A DNA stretch of 64,000 nucleotides from Eggerthellaceae bacterium. Lineage in GTDB: Bacteria > Actinomycetota > Coriobacteriia > Coriobacteriales > Eggerthellaceae. Below, in pieces: positions 35,031 through 46,583 of this stretch. The DNA lies in the NCBI GenBank assembly GCA_015062605.1, contig SUUI01000003.1:62001-126000 (forward strand), written 5' to 3'. The notes beneath the pieces are model-generated. The model was not told where the DNA came from and ran no database searches. It worked only from the letters and a program-made list of their open reading frames with translations. The position numbers were made by a program, and so were the translations under genes. The first letter of the stretch is position 1. Each line of letters opens with the position of its first letter.

Positions 35031-36398
35031 ATGGGTTTCACCGTTAACATACTGGGTGCAGGGCTTGCTGGGAGCGAGGCGGCCCTTGTTCTTGCCCATC
35101 ATGGGATCTCTGTTCGTCTCATTGAAATGAGACCGATAAAAAAGACTCCCGTCCATGCCACTTCCGATTGCGCGGAACTTGTCTGCTCGAATTCGTTCAA
35201 AAGCCTCAATCCGCATAGTGCTGCTGGCATGCTCAAAGACGAGTTGCGCTTACTCGGCTCGCACGTTTTTTGTGTTGCATGCGAAAACAGCGTTGCTGCG
35301 GGAGGCGCGCTTGCAGTTGACAGGAAGGCTTTCTCTGCTCAGGTAACGCAGCTCATTGAATCGAATCCTCTCATTTCCTTTGAGCGCCGTGAAGCTACCG
35401 ATGTGTATGCGGAAGCAGATACGTGCGATGCATTGATCATAGCGACTGGTCCGCTTACGTCTGATGATCTTGCGGCTTCCATCATCGATTTGACGGGATC
35501 AGGTTCGCTTGCGTTTTACGATGCTGCAGCTCCAATCGTTGTCGCAGATTCCCTCGATCGATCGGTTGTCTTCAGCCAAAGCAGATACGAGGATGGCGCC
35601 GGCGACTACCTCAACGCTCCGATGGATAAGGAGGAGTACGAAGCATTCATCGATGCTTTGCTCAGCGCAGAGAGAGTCGTTGCGCGCGATTTCGAGCAGA
35701 AGGATCTGTTCCAAGCATGCCAGCCCATCGAGGAGGTTGCTCGTGCTGGTCGCGATGCTCCGCGCTTCGGTGCCCTGAAACCCGTGGGTTTGACCGATCC
35801 GAGGACGGGAAGAAGACCATGGGCGGTTGTGCAATTACGGGCTGAAGATGCCTATGCATCAAGCTATAACCTCGTCGGTTTCCAAACAAATCTGACGTTT
35901 CCTGAACAGAGGCGTGTTTTCAGGATGATACCGGGCCTGACCGAAGCCGAATTCGCACGGTACGGAGTGATGCATCGGAATACCTTCATCGACGCTCCGC
36001 GCCTTCTCGATTCCTCGCTTCGTCTTGTTGGCGGGAGGGGGAAGGACGTGGCTGTACCAGTATTCTTTGCGGGTCAGGTGAGCGGAACGGAAGGATACGT
36101 TGAGGCGATACGATCGGGTATGCATGCCGCCCTATCCGTTGCAGCGCTTGCCAAGGGAATCAACCCCATTCAACTTCCTGTTGACACTGCTTTCGGTGCC
36201 CTCATCGCCTATGCGACCGACCCGGAAACGAAAGAATACCAGCCTTCGCATGTCAATTTTGGACTCATGCCTCCGCTGGAATCCCGCATCCGCAACAAGA
36301 AGGAAAGGTATGCGGCGTATGCGAACCGTGGTGCGAAATCTCTCAAAGAATATATCGATGAACTGAAGAATGCTGGTCTTTGCAAAGATCGCGATTGA
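35031..36398 (+). CDS. trmFO: Folate-dependent tRNA (uracil-54-C5)-methyltransferase
   Basis: A 455-residue FAD enzyme that uses methylene-tetrahydrofolate to make m5U54 in tRNA. The N-terminal dinucleotide-binding GAGLAGSEAAL, RPIKKTPVH, and SAELVCSNS-like CAELVCSNSFKS are present, with the C-terminal FAGQVSGTEGYVE. ATG at 35031 fits the family N-terminus; TTG at 35025 is two codons upstream. In many Gram-positives it lies between topA and xerC; here xerC follows directly and topA is not in the window. Confidence 0.95.
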   Translation: MGFTVNILGAGLAGSEAALVLAHHGISVRLIEMRPIKKTPVHATSDCAELVCSNSFKSLNPHSAAGMLKDELRLLGSHVFCVACENSVAAGGALAVDRKAFSAQVTQLIESNPLISFERREATDVYAEADTCDALIIATGPLTSDDLAASIIDLTGSGSLAFYDAAAPIVVADSLDRSVVFSQSRYEDGAGDYLNAPMDKEEYEAFIDALLSAERVVARDFEQKDLFQACQPIEEVARAGRDAPRFGALKPVGLTDPRTGRRPWAVVQLRAEDAYASSYNLVGFQTNLTFPEQRRVFRMIPGLTEAEFARYGVMHRNTFIDAPRLLDSSLRLVGGRGKDVAVPVFFAGQVSGTEGYVEAIRSGMHAALSVAALAKGINPIQLPVDTAFGALIAYATDPETKEYQPSHVNFGLMPPLESRIRNKKERYAAYANRGAKSLKEYIDELKNAGLCKDRD

Positions 36399-36409
36399 TG
36401 GGGATTTGC

Positions 36410-37390
36410 ATGGCGCAAGGGAAGAAGCAAAAAAGCGAAGCTAACCACATATCATCTGATGTTGTCATCGATGACGCGCTTGAACGTGCCATCTCGGCGT
36501 ATTGCGACTCACTCATGATCGAACGGAACGTCTCTCCTCATACTATACGCGGCTATTCTTCTGATTTATATGACTACGCCCGTTGGGCGGCTCGCCGTGA
36601 AGTGGATGCGCTCGAACCTACTTTCAGGGAACTTCGTTCGTATCTAGCCGAGCTTGACCGTGCGCAGTATTCCCGGAAGACCATCAACAGGCGACTAAGC
36701 TCTCTTAAAGGATTCTTCAGGTGGCTCATGGTCACCGGTCAGATCGATAAGGATGCCTCAAGCGTCCTTCAGGGTCCGAAACAGCCGAAAAGCCTTCCGC
36801 ATGTCATACGCCCACATGACATGGTTAAGCTTCTGCGCGTTTATTCCGATTGCGACTTGCAAGGGGATCCGCGCGAGCAGAGCGCATCCGATATGCGTAA
36901 CCAAGCGATCCTCGAATTCCTCTATGCATGCGGCGCTCGCGTCTCGGAGGCGTCGGGATTGTTGGTCTCGTGCGTTGATTTCGAGAGCGGTCAGGTGAAG
37001 GTGTTTGGCAAAGGATCTAAGGAGCGCATCATTCCGCTTCATGACCTTGCGATTCAATCTATGAGCACCTATGAAAGGATTGCTCGTCCAAAGCTTCTCA
37101 AAGGTGGCACATCTGATTTCTTCTTCGTGTCGAATCGCGGTAACCAGATGTCAACGAATGCCATTCGCGCCATGTTCAAGGAAGCGCTCATGCGATCAGG
37201 GCTTGACGAAACCCTCTCGCCCCACTCTATGCGTCATACCTTCGCTACCGATATGCTAACCGGTGGTGCGGACTTAAGAAGCGTGCAGGAGATGCTTGGC
37301 CACGCGAGCCTCTCGACGACGCAGATCTACACCCATCTGTCTGCTTCGCGGCTCAAAGAAGTTCATCGTCAAGCGCATCCGCGCGGATGA
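36410..37390 (+). CDS. xerC: Tyrosine recombinase XerC-type
   Basis: A 326-residue site-specific recombinase of the XerC/XerD group that resolves chromosome dimers at dif. The N-terminal SAM-like domain (about 30-115) precedes the catalytic domain with Arg near residue 177 (GARVSEASG), HSMRHTFATDM near 270 and the nucleophile Tyr near 306 (STTQIYTHL). ATG at 36410 follows GGGGA; an ATG at 36398 overlapping trmFO is possible. Linkage to trmFO argues for the housekeeping XerC rather than a phage integrase. Confidence 0.9.
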   Translation: MAQGKKQKSEANHISSDVVIDDALERAISAYCDSLMIERNVSPHTIRGYSSDLYDYARWAARREVDALEPTFRELRSYLAELDRAQYSRKTINRRLSSLKGFFRWLMVTGQIDKDASSVLQGPKQPKSLPHVIRPHDMVKLLRVYSDCDLQGDPREQSASDMRNQAILEFLYACGARVSEASGLLVSCVDFESGQVKVFGKGSKERIIPLHDLAIQSMSTYERIARPKLLKGGTSDFFFVSNRGNQMSTNAIRAMFKEALMRSGLDETLSPHSMRHTFATDMLTGGADLRSVQEMLGHASLSTTQIYTHLSASRLKEVHRQAHPRG

Positions 37391-37427
37391 TCTCTTATAT
37401 CTGTTCGATTCAAATCCAATAAAGCGG

Positions 37428-37469
37428 TACAATAAAAAGTCGCACGAAATTGTCACGTTTTCGTGCGAC
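37428..37469 (+). promoter_or_regulatory. -10 box and 11-bp stem-loop before uvrA
   Basis: TACAAT (37428-37433) is followed by a perfect 11-bp stem GTCGCACGAAA (37439-37449) / TTTCGTGCGAC (37459-37469) with a 9-base loop, then GATTTT. It may be the xerC terminator, or a 5' hairpin of the uvrA mRNA if TACAAT is used. No LexA box of the actinobacterial or Bacillus type was recognised. Confidence 0.5.
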
Positions 37470-37516
37470 GATTTTGCAATCCGGAACGCATTGCATGTGG
37501 AGGTGGACGAGGAATC

Positions 37517-40405
37517 ATGGGTCAGGATGCCATCGTTATCAAGGGCGCGCGTGAGCATAACCTTAAGAACATCGACCTGTCTATTCCGCGCGATAAGCTC
37601 GTTGTCATCACGGGCCTGTCGGGAAGCGGTAAATCGAGTCTGGCGTTCGATACGATGTACGCTGAGGGTCAGCGTAGATACGTCGAAAGCCTCTCGAGCT
37701 ATGCCCGCATGTTCCTCGGCCAGATGAGCAAACCCGACCTCGATAGCATTGACGGACTTTCTCCTGCAGTTTCCATCGACCAGAAGACAACGAGCAAAAA
37801 TCCGCGTTCCACCGTCGGAACCACAACGGAGATATACGATTATCTAAGGCTCTTGTTTGCCCGCGTCGGCATCCCTCATTGCCCAGAATGCGGGCGACCT
37901 ATTGTTTCCCAGACGACCGATCAGGTCACCGATGCCATCTTGGAACTCGCTAAAACCGAGGGAACGCGTGCCTTGATCATGGCTCCAGTAGTGACAGGTA
38001 AAAAAGGTGAGTACACGAAGCTTTTCATCGATCTTGCGAAGGAGGGTTTCGCGCGAGTCCGCATTGATGGGGAAGTCGTGAAGCTCGATGGCGAGCCGCG
38101 TACACTGAACAAGAAGATAAAGCACTTTATCGATGTGGTCGTCGATCGCGTACAGCTCAAAGAGAGCGCCACAAGCCGTATCGCTGAGGCTGTCGAGCTC
38201 GCTACGAAGCTTGCTTCCGGGCGCGTGCTCGTGCAGATCTTGGATGATAAGGGCAATCCGCTTGAGGAACCTGCCCCTAAATCAAGCGGGGCAACCGGCG
38301 GCTTGGCGAAGGGAGAGCATCTTTTCTCGCTAGCTCTTGCATGTCCTGAGCATGGGTACTCCATCGATAAGCTCCAACCCAGGGATTTTTCCTTCAATGC
38401 CCCGTATGGGGCGTGTCCCGATTGTCTGGGTATCGGCAGCCGCGAGGAGGTTGATGCGGGTCTTTTGGTGCCTAACACCGCGCTCTCGCTTGAGGAAGGC
38501 GCTATCGAAGCATTCAAGAACGGCAATTACTATCCTCAGATCCTTGCGGCAGTTGCCAAGCACATGGGTTCGAGTCCGAAAACCCCATGGGAGGATTTGC
38601 CGGAGAAGACCCAAAATGCCCTCTTATATGGCCTTGGTAAAGAGAAGATCCGCGTCGATTATCGCACGGTAGATGGACGTGAGACATGGTGGTACATCAC
38701 ATGGGAAGGTGCGTGCGAGGCCGTCATGCATCGGTATGGTGAATCGAAAAGCGACATGCAGCGCGAGAAGCTATCCCGTTACTTTGCGACGACGAAATGC
38801 CCGACATGCCACGGCAAGAGGCTTAAGCCCGAGATCCTCGCAGTCACGATAGGCGGGAAGTCGATCATCGATGTGACGGAGTTGAGTGCCAAGGATTGCC
38901 TTGCATTTTTCAAAAGGCTTTCGTTTACGGGTCAGCATGCACGCATCGCTGTCCCCATCTGCAAAGAGATCGTCGCCCGCCTCCAGTTCCTCGTTGATGT
39001 CGGATTGGATTACCTGACGCTTGATAGAGCAACGGCGACGCTTTCGGGAGGAGAGGCACAGCGTATTCGCCTTGCGACGCAAATCGGTGCGGGTCTGATG
39101 GGCGTCCTCTATATCTTGGATGAGCCTTCAATAGGCTTACATCAGCGCGATAACGCTCGGCTTATCGCAACGCTCGAGCATCTTCGCGATCTCGGTAACA
39201 CTGTTGTTGTCGTCGAGCATGATGAGGACACCATACGAAGTGCCGATTACGTCGTCGATATGGGTCCAGGAGCTGGCGAGCATGGAGGATATGTTGTCGC
39301 TAGCGGTACTCCCGAGGAAGTTATGGATGCAGAGGACTCGCTTACGGGTGATTACTTAAGCGGTAGGCGCTCGATTCCCATTCCGAAGATTCGCAGGAAG
39401 CCGAAAAAGGGCACGCTTTCTCTATACGGCGCGTCTGAGAACAACTTGAAGAACCTCGATGTTGAGATTCCGCTTGGCACGCTTACGGTTGTGACGGGCG
39501 TGTCGGGCTCTGGTAAAAGCTCGCTGGTCACCGATACGTTAGCTCCAGCATTGGCTAATCGTGTCAACCATGCACACCGCCGTTGCGGGTCGTATAAGAA
39601 GCTTGCAGGGTCGGAGAACATCGACAAGGTCATCAACATCGACCAAAGCCCGATCGGCCGAACACCGAGATCGAATCCGGCTACATATATTGGATTATGG
39701 GACGATATCCGAGCCCTCTTCGCATCGACGACTGAATCGAAGGCAAGGGGTTACAGTCCAGGTAGATTCTCGTTCAATGTGAAAGGCGGGCGCTGCGAGG
39801 CGTGCAAGGGCGATGGGCAGATCAAAATCGAGATGCACTTCCTTCCCGATGTATACGTGCCGTGCGAGGTATGCGGAGGAAAGAGGTACAATCGCGAGAC
39901 TCTTCAGGTGACCTATCGTGGCATGAGCATTGCCGACGTGCTCGATATGACTGTCGATGAGGCGCTGCATTTCTTCGAGCATATCCCCGGCATCGCACGC
40001 AAACTCAAAACCATGTACGATGTCGGTTTGGGATACATCCGTCTCGGGCAGCCGGCTACGACGCTTTCAGGAGGCGAAGCACAGCGCGTGAAGCTCTCGA
40101 GCGAGTTGCAACGTAAGCAGACGGGTAAGACCTTCTACATTCTCGATGAGCCGACGACCGGTCTGCACTTCGATGATGTGCGGCAGTTGCTCGAGGTGCT
40201 CGAACGTCTCGTCGAACGTGGCAATACGGTATTGGTGATCGAGCACAACCTCGACATCATTAAAAGCGCCGACCACATCATCGATCTTGGCCCTGAAGGG
40301 GGAGATGGTGGGGGAACCGTCGTCGCGCAGGGCACGCCCGAGCAAATAGCTTCTATCCCTGAAAGCTACACGGGAGAGTTTCTCAGGAGGCTGTTAAACG
40401 CTTAA
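37517..40405 (+). CDS. uvrA: Excinuclease ABC subunit A
   Basis: A 962-residue UvrA, the damage-sensing ATPase of nucleotide excision repair. Two ABC cassettes are seen, with Walker [15 protein letters not shown] and [14 protein letters not shown] and signatures [10 protein letters not shown] and [10 protein letters not shown]. Zinc modules are visible at [21 protein letters not shown] and CEACKGDG with [12 protein letters not shown] at 37517 with GAGGAA upstream; the first 18 codons of the longer frame run through the hairpin and are not used. uvrB is not in the window; uvrC is at 42613. Confidence 0.97.
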   Translation: MGQDAIVIKGAREHNLKNIDLSIPRDKLVVITGLSGSGKSSLAFDTMYAEGQRRYVESLSSYARMFLGQMSKPDLDSIDGLSPAVSIDQKTTSKNPRSTVGTTTEIYDYLRLLFARVGIPHCPECGRPIVSQTTDQVTDAILELAKTEGTRALIMAPVVTGKKGEYTKLFIDLAKEGFARVRIDGEVVKLDGEPRTLNKKIKHFIDVVVDRVQLKESATSRIAEAVELATKLASGRVLVQILDDKGNPLEEPAPKSSGATGGLAKGEHLFSLALACPEHGYSIDKLQPRDFSFNAPYGACPDCLGIGSREEVDAGLLVPNTALSLEEGAIEAFKNGNYYPQILAAVAKHMGSSPKTPWEDLPEKTQNALLYGLGKEKIRVDYRTVDGRETWWYITWEGACEAVMHRYGESKSDMQREKLSRYFATTKCPTCHGKRLKPEILAVTIGGKSIIDVTELSAKDCLAFFKRLSFTGQHARIAVPICKEIVARLQFLVDVGLDYLTLDRATATLSGGEAQRIRLATQIGAGLMGVLYILDEPSIGLHQRDNARLIATLEHLRDLGNTVVVVEHDEDTIRSADYVVDMGPGAGEHGGYVVASGTPEEVMDAEDSLTGDYLSGRRSIPIPKIRRKPKKGTLSLYGASENNLKNLDVEIPLGTLTVVTGVSGSGKSSLVTDTLAPALANRVNHAHRRCGSYKKLAGSENIDKVINIDQSPIGRTPRSNPATYIGLWDDIRALFASTTESKARGYSPGRFSFNVKGGRCEACKGDGQIKIEMHFLPDVYVPCEVCGGKRYNRETLQVTYRGMSIADVLDMTVDEALHFFEHIPGIARKLKTMYDVGLGYIRLGQPATTLSGGEAQRVKLSSELQRKQTGKTFYILDEPTTGLHFDDVRQLLEVLERLVERGNTVLVIEHNLDIIKSADHIIDLGPEGGDGGGTVVAQGTPEQIASIPESYTGEFLRRLLNA

Positions 40406-40493
40406 ATAGGGCACTGGCAGGCCATTTTGCTACGCTCACTGATAGCTTTGTTTCGTTACCGTTACGTCACGCGCGCTTGCGTTTTCGCTTTCT

Positions 40494-41922
<1,429 letters not shown>

Positions 41923-41957
41923 GACTCGCTTGCCCGCAGATTCCATGAATCCACAGT

Positions 41958-41990
41958 ATGCGGTCGTCCATTAGGGCGACCGCATCTTTT
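41958..41990 (+). terminator. Terminator of gdhA
   Basis: 12-bp stem ATGCGGTCGTCC (41958-41969) / GGGCGACCGCAT (41974-41985), one G-T pair, loop ATTA, then CTTTT. Confidence 0.93.
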
Positions 41991-42016
41991 ACGCTATATC
42001 GAGGATGCGGTATCAT
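41988..42016 (+). promoter_or_regulatory. Promoter of the DUF5662 gene, apparently leaderless
   Basis: TTTACG (41988-41993), 17-base spacer, TATCAT (42011-42016). The ATG at 42023 is six bases after the -10, where transcription would start. The -35 lies in the T run of the gdhA terminator. Confidence 0.55.
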
Positions 42017-42022
42017 ATCCCC

Positions 42023-42601
42023 ATGAAACCGATTACGCTCTCAAACACCGTCGGACATTTCAAGACCATCACTCATCACAAGCTGCTGGTTATGCAGTTG
42101 ATGATTCGCTTAGGTCTTGTCTGGCAGGGTATCAACCACGATAACTCCAAATATGCTCCCGTAGAGTTCTGGCGCGGTGCGCGCTATTACCAAGGTACAC
42201 GCAGTCCGAATGCCGCAGAGCGCGAAGATCTCGGTTATACCGAGGCGTGGATGCATCACAAGGGGAGGAACAAGCATCATTTCGAGTACTGGATGGATAT
42301 CGGCAAGGATAAGTCGAAAGGTTTCCAGGGTATGCCGATGCCGACACGTTACATCGTAGAGATGTTCTGCGATCGTGTCGCAGCATGTAAGGTCTACCAA
42401 CAAGATGCGTATACCGACGCTAGTCCCCTCGAGTATTTCCTCACACATAAATACAACCTCATGATGCATCCGGATACCGCAGCCATCCTTGAAGTGATGC
42501 TTCGTTTTCTTGCCGATAACGGGGAAGAAGCTGCAATTCGGTATATCCGCGAAAACATAGTGAAGCCGCGATTTTGCTATGGCGAGGGTGCTCGGTATTA
42601 G
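42023..42601 (+). CDS. DUF5662 family protein
   Basis: A 192-residue soluble protein recognised as DUF5662 (HFKTITHHKLLVMQ, INHDNSKYAPVEFW, HHKGRNKHHFEYW, THKYNLMMHPDT). Many His and Asp residues in conserved motifs suggest a metal-binding helical fold, but no function is established for the family. The start is taken as ATG 42023; ATG 42005 in the same frame lies upstream of the predicted -10 and is unlikely. It is followed 11 bases later by uvrC, possibly co-transcribed. Confidence 0.85.
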   Translation: MKPITLSNTVGHFKTITHHKLLVMQLMIRLGLVWQGINHDNSKYAPVEFWRGARYYQGTRSPNAAEREDLGYTEAWMHHKGRNKHHFEYWMDIGKDKSKGFQGMPMPTRYIVEMFCDRVAACKVYQQDAYTDASPLEYFLTHKYNLMMHPDTAAILEVMLRFLADNGEEAAIRYIRENIVKPRFCYGEGARY

Positions 42602-42612
42602 GCGAATCGTAT

Positions 42613-44574
42613 ATGGGAGCGCAAAATAATACACCCGAGCGCCTTGAAGAGAAGCTTGAGCGGATCAAGCAAGAGCTGAACCACGTTCCAGCTCTCCCCG
42701 GCGTATATTTATGGAAGGACGCCTCTGGCGAGGTCATCTATGTTGGCAAGGCCAAGCAGCTGCGTGCTCGCATGAGGCAATATGTCAACTTCCAAGACGA
42801 ACGTGCGAAGATACCCCTTTTGGTAGAGCAAATAGATTCTTTCGATTATGTTGTCGTTGAGAGCGAGCATGAATCGCTCGTGCTCGAGAACAACCTCATC
42901 AAGCAGTACAGCCCATTTTTCAATGCGGATTTCAAGGACGATAAGTCGTACCCTTTCATCGCGCTCACGAAAGGGGATGTGTTCCCAGCGTTGAAATTCA
43001 CTCGCGAGCAGCACGTAGCGGAGACTCGGTATTTCGGGCCATACACGAACAGCCGAGCGGCTCGCGACCTTATCGATATTGCGCGGAGGATCGTTCCTGT
43101 ATGCTCAGCGACCTGCGCGCAATGGAAAGCCTTGAAACGCACCATCGATCGTAATGGCCAAGGTGATCTTACGAAGGAATCAGCGTCTCAACCGTGTTTC
43201 GATGCGCATATCGGTATCGGACCAGGTGCCTGTTGTGCTGAGATCACCCCTGACGAGTACGCTGTAAACGTCAAACGCGTCGAGCGTTTCTTGTCGGGAC
43301 ATAGAACGGAATTCATCGATGACTTATCGTTCGAGATGCAAGAAGCAGCTCAAGATCTCGATTTCGAGCGCGCTGGACGCATCAAGGCACGCATCGATAC
43401 CATAAAGCAGCTCAATGACCGGCAGCATGCGGTTTCTGCAAGGAACTTGAACGCCGATGTCATCGGGTTGTTCCGTGAGGAAACCGTCGCAGGCGTTCAT
43501 GTATTCATAATCCGCGAGGGTCGAATCATCAACAACAACGATTTCGTTTTGAACAAAGGCAAGAACGTTCCCGATGATGATTTGCTCCATAATTTCCTAT
43601 TACGCTACTACGACTCGACAACCTCGATTCCGCGCGAGGTGATCGTTCGCACATTGCCCGATGATACGGAAGCGATGGAAGCATGGCTTACGGAGAAGCT
43701 CGCAAGCGTCCATGGAGCCAAAGTGATCTTCACCGCCCCGAAAAGAGGCGAGAAAGTGGGATTAGTCTCCTTGGCTGAGAAGAACGCTTCGCATGCGCTC
43801 AAGCGCTACAAGGTTCGTACGAATTACGAGGATGCTCGCGTCAACGATGCTCTTTTGCAGCTTGAAAGCGCGCTTGCGCTCGATGATGCCCCCATGCGTA
43901 TCGAATGCTATGACATCTCCACGATCCATGGATCGTATACCGTTGCCTCAATGGTCGTGTTCACGGGCGGCCGTCCCGATAAGGGGCAATACCGCAGATT
44001 TAAGATAAAAACGCCGCTTGATGAAGCGAACGATTTCCTTTGCATGCAGGAGGTTATGAGCAGACGTTTCGATTCAGAACGCCTGAAGGATGAGCGATTC
44101 GGTCGAAAGCCCGACCTCGTGATATTAGACGGCGGAAAGCCGCAGCTTACTGCCGCTATGGAGATGTTTGATGAGCTTGGCATAGACGATATCGCACTTG
44201 CCGGTCTTGCGAAGCAGGATGAGGAGTTGTTCGTTCCCTGGCAATCCGAAGGTCCGCTTGTCTTGCCAAGCGGGTCGGCATCACTGTATCTCGTCAAGCA
44301 GATCCGCGATGAAGCGCATAGGTTCGCGATTACGTATCATCGCGAGCTGCGTGGAAAAGGCATGACAGCGAGCATACTCGATGACGTTGCCGGCATAGGT
44401 CCCGTTCGCAAGAAGGCGCTATACAAGCATTTCAAGTCGTTCAAGAATATCAAGAATGCAAGCTTAGAGCAGTTACGTGAATGTCCGGGAATCACCGACG
44501 AGGTCGCCGCGGAGCTGTACCGGGTTTTGGTGCGGTACAATACCGACAAGGACGAAGAAAAGGAGTTCGTATGA
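42613..44574 (+). CDS. uvrC: Excinuclease ABC subunit C
   Basis: A 653-residue UvrC that makes both incisions in nucleotide excision repair. Residues 20-100 are the GIY-YIG nuclease (LPGVYLWKDASGEVIYVGKA). A UvrB-binding coiled segment lies near 240. The RNase H-like domain follows (IECYDISTIHG, KPDLVILDGGKPQ), and the end has two helix-hairpin-helix motifs. ATG at 42613 begins just after the DUF5662 gene. The stop overlaps rapZ (ATGA). Confidence 0.96.
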   Translation: MGAQNNTPERLEEKLERIKQELNHVPALPGVYLWKDASGEVIYVGKAKQLRARMRQYVNFQDERAKIPLLVEQIDSFDYVVVESEHESLVLENNLIKQYSPFFNADFKDDKSYPFIALTKGDVFPALKFTREQHVAETRYFGPYTNSRAARDLIDIARRIVPVCSATCAQWKALKRTIDRNGQGDLTKESASQPCFDAHIGIGPGACCAEITPDEYAVNVKRVERFLSGHRTEFIDDLSFEMQEAAQDLDFERAGRIKARIDTIKQLNDRQHAVSARNLNADVIGLFREETVAGVHVFIIREGRIINNNDFVLNKGKNVPDDDLLHNFLLRYYDSTTSIPREVIVRTLPDDTEAMEAWLTEKLASVHGAKVIFTAPKRGEKVGLVSLAEKNASHALKRYKVRTNYEDARVNDALLQLESALALDDAPMRIECYDISTIHGSYTVASMVVFTGGRPDKGQYRRFKIKTPLDEANDFLCMQEVMSRRFDSERLKDERFGRKPDLVILDGGKPQLTAAMEMFDELGIDDIALAGLAKQDEELFVPWQSEGPLVLPSGSASLYLVKQIRDEAHRFAITYHRELRGKGMTASILDDVAGIGPVRKKALYKHFKSFKNIKNASLEQLRECPGITDEVAAELYRVLVRYNTDKDEEKEFV

Positions 44575-45524
44575 GCGAACCGCAAGAATCTGCGCAGGTT
44601 GCTGCTTCTTCGGTAATCGAAGGATTGAACGTGCCGCAGCTAGTTATCATCAGCGGTATGAGCGGCGCAGGACGTACTGAAGCGATGCATGTGTTCGAGG
44701 ATCTCGGATATTACTGCGTCGACAACCTTCCCTCAAGCCTGATCGGAAACCTGCTCGATCTTGCCTATCTGCCAGGTCAGAGCAGCGAATCCCGTCGCGT
44801 CGCTGTTGTGTGTGATACGAGAAGCGGTGAGTATTTCAGCGGGCTTACCGATGAAATCGAGCTTTTGAATAAACGAGGCATCGATTACGCGATCTTGTTT
44901 TTAGACGCTGCGGACGAGAAGCTCATCGCGCGCTATAAGTCGAGTAGACGCAGGCATCCTCTGTGCGAGGACGGTTCAAGCATCGCTGCTGGCATCCAAC
45001 GCGAACGTAGCATATTGTTCTGGCTCCGAGAGAACGCCCACTATGTTATCGATACGACTGATATGCTCCCGCAAAAGCTTCGCGCGACCATTCGCGATCT
45101 GTTTGCAAGCGGGCAGGAGCGAAAGGGCTTGGCCGTCACGGTATACTCGTTCGGTTTCAAACACGGAGCCCCTCTTGATGCCGATGTCGTGATCGATGTC
45201 CGTTTCCTCCCGAATCCGTTCTACGATCCAGACCTCCGTTATCTTACGGGACTGGATAAGCCCGTCCGTGATTTCGTGATGTATAACGCCCAAACCGAGG
45301 CGTTCATCAAGCAATGGCATGCTCTTCTTGACTGCGTGATGCCTGGATATGTTGCCGAAGGAAAGCAGCAGCTTGCGATAGCAGTCGGCTGCACAGGCGG
45401 GCAGCATCGTAGCGTGACGCTTGCCGAGGAGACGGGTGATTACCTTAAATCGCTCGGATATCGCGTGAGCGTGGCTCATCGTGACTTGAAGTTGGCTGAG
45501 AATAAGTCGGCAGAGGTGGAGTAG
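44571..45524 (+). CDS. rapZ: RNase adapter / nucleotide-binding protein RapZ (YvcJ)
   Basis: A 317-residue P-loop protein. Walker A is GMSGAGRT near residue 28. The C-terminal domain contains VTVYSFGFKHG and AVGCTGGQHRSV. In E. coli RapZ guides RNase E to the GlmZ RNA; in B. subtilis YvcJ hydrolyses nucleotides and affects competence. Start is ATG at 44571 with AAGGAG just upstream, overlapping uvrC. Followed by yvcK and whiA in the cluster conserved through Gram-positive bacteria. Confidence 0.95.
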   Translation: MSEPQESAQVAASSVIEGLNVPQLVIISGMSGAGRTEAMHVFEDLGYYCVDNLPSSLIGNLLDLAYLPGQSSESRRVAVVCDTRSGEYFSGLTDEIELLNKRGIDYAILFLDAADEKLIARYKSSRRRHPLCEDGSSIAAGIQRERSILFWLRENAHYVIDTTDMLPQKLRATIRDLFASGQERKGLAVTVYSFGFKHGAPLDADVVIDVRFLPNPFYDPDLRYLTGLDKPVRDFVMYNAQTEAFIKQWHALLDCVMPGYVAEGKQQLAIAVGCTGGQHRSVTLAEETGDYLKSLGYRVSVAHRDLKLAENKSAEVE

Positions 45525-45527
45525 GCG

Positions 45528-46583
45528 ATGGGCGAATTCTTACAAATCGATGAGACCACATGTGAGAATATCCCAGAGCTTTCACGCTTGGTCACACGTC
45601 CTGCGCATGCGGCTCCGCTCCGTACCGTGGTCGTAGGCGGAGGAACGGGCGCGTCTGTTTCCATCCGTGCTCTTCGGTCGATAGGCATTTGTCCTGATGC
45701 CGTTGTTGCTATGGCTGATGATGGCGGATCGACTGGTTTGCTGCGCTCAAAAGATGACATGACTCCTCCCGGTGATGTCCGCAAGTGCCTCGTAGCGCTT
45801 GCCGGCGATCCAGCATCGCCGTTCGCTCGTGCTTTTTCCGGTCGGATGCCGGATGTTGAGGATCATGCTCTGGGCAATCTGCTTTTAGCAGCGCTTGAGG
45901 ATGAGTGCGGCTCCTTTCCAGATGCTATCGCGGAATGCGAGAGGCTCCTTGATGCCTGCGGGCACGTCTATCCATCCACTCTTGAGCACGTGAGATTCGT
46001 CGCGAAGAACGAGGACGGTACCATCATCATCGGCCAACATGATGCTTCGCTTTCGAGCAGCGCGCTTAAGCGTGTCCGCCTCTCATGCGAGGACGGGGCA
46101 CCATCTGCGTATGGGCCCGCCATCGATGCGCTTATAAACGCTGACTTGATCGTTCTCGGCCCTGGTTCTCTGTTCACCTCGATCGTTCCGAACCTTTTGA
46201 TTCCGGGAATACCCGAGGCTATCTGTGAGAGTGATGCGACGGTCGTATTCGTCTGCTCGCTTGCGGATGCGCAAGGGGAGACCCGCGGCTTCTCGGTATT
46301 GGACTATTTCGATTCCATCGAGCGCTATGGCTTGCGAGGCCGAATCGACTACTTCATCGCTCAAAGAGAACGCTTGAGGGAGCCGACGCTTTTGACCATG
46401 CATCTTGACGAAGTTGACAGGGTTTACCTTACGCCAGTGGAAGTGCAGACCATCGAGCAACGTGATACGCGTGTCCTCAAGCGCGATCTGTGCAATGAAA
46501 AGCATCAATGGCTTCATGATATCGGAAAGCTCGGCAGCGCGTTTGCCGAGGTGGTGCGCGAATGTCATTCACCTCAGAAGTAA
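45528..46583 (+). CDS. yvcK: YvcK/CofD-like gluconeogenesis factor
   Basis: A 351-residue member of the CofD-like family. VVGGGTGASVSIRALR, MADDGGSTGLLR and the PPGDVRKCLVALA segment are typical. YvcK binds UDP-sugars and is needed for growth on gluconeogenic substrates and for normal cell wall in B. subtilis and mycobacteria. The first 35 residues precede the nucleotide-binding core and are a little longer than usual. It overlaps whiA by 22 bases. Confidence 0.94.
   Translation: MGEFLQIDETTCENIPELSRLVTRPAHAAPLRTVVVGGGTGASVSIRALRSIGICPDAVVAMADDGGSTGLLRSKDDMTPPGDVRKCLVALAGDPASPFARAFSGRMPDVEDHALGNLLLAALEDECGSFPDAIAECERLLDACGHVYPSTLEHVRFVAKNEDGTIIIGQHDASLSSSALKRVRLSCEDGAPSAYGPAIDALINADLIVLGPGSLFTSIVPNLLIPGIPEAICESDATVVFVCSLADAQGETRGFSVLDYFDSIERYGLRGRIDYFIAQRERLREPTLLTMHLDEVDRVYLTPVEVQTIEQRDTRVLKRDLCNEKHQWLHDIGKLGSAFAEVVRECHSPQK

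Noticed and set aside
36410-37390. Phage or island integrase
   Set aside because: Linked to trmFO as in many housekeeping xerC genes; no tRNA attachment site or mobile genes nearby.
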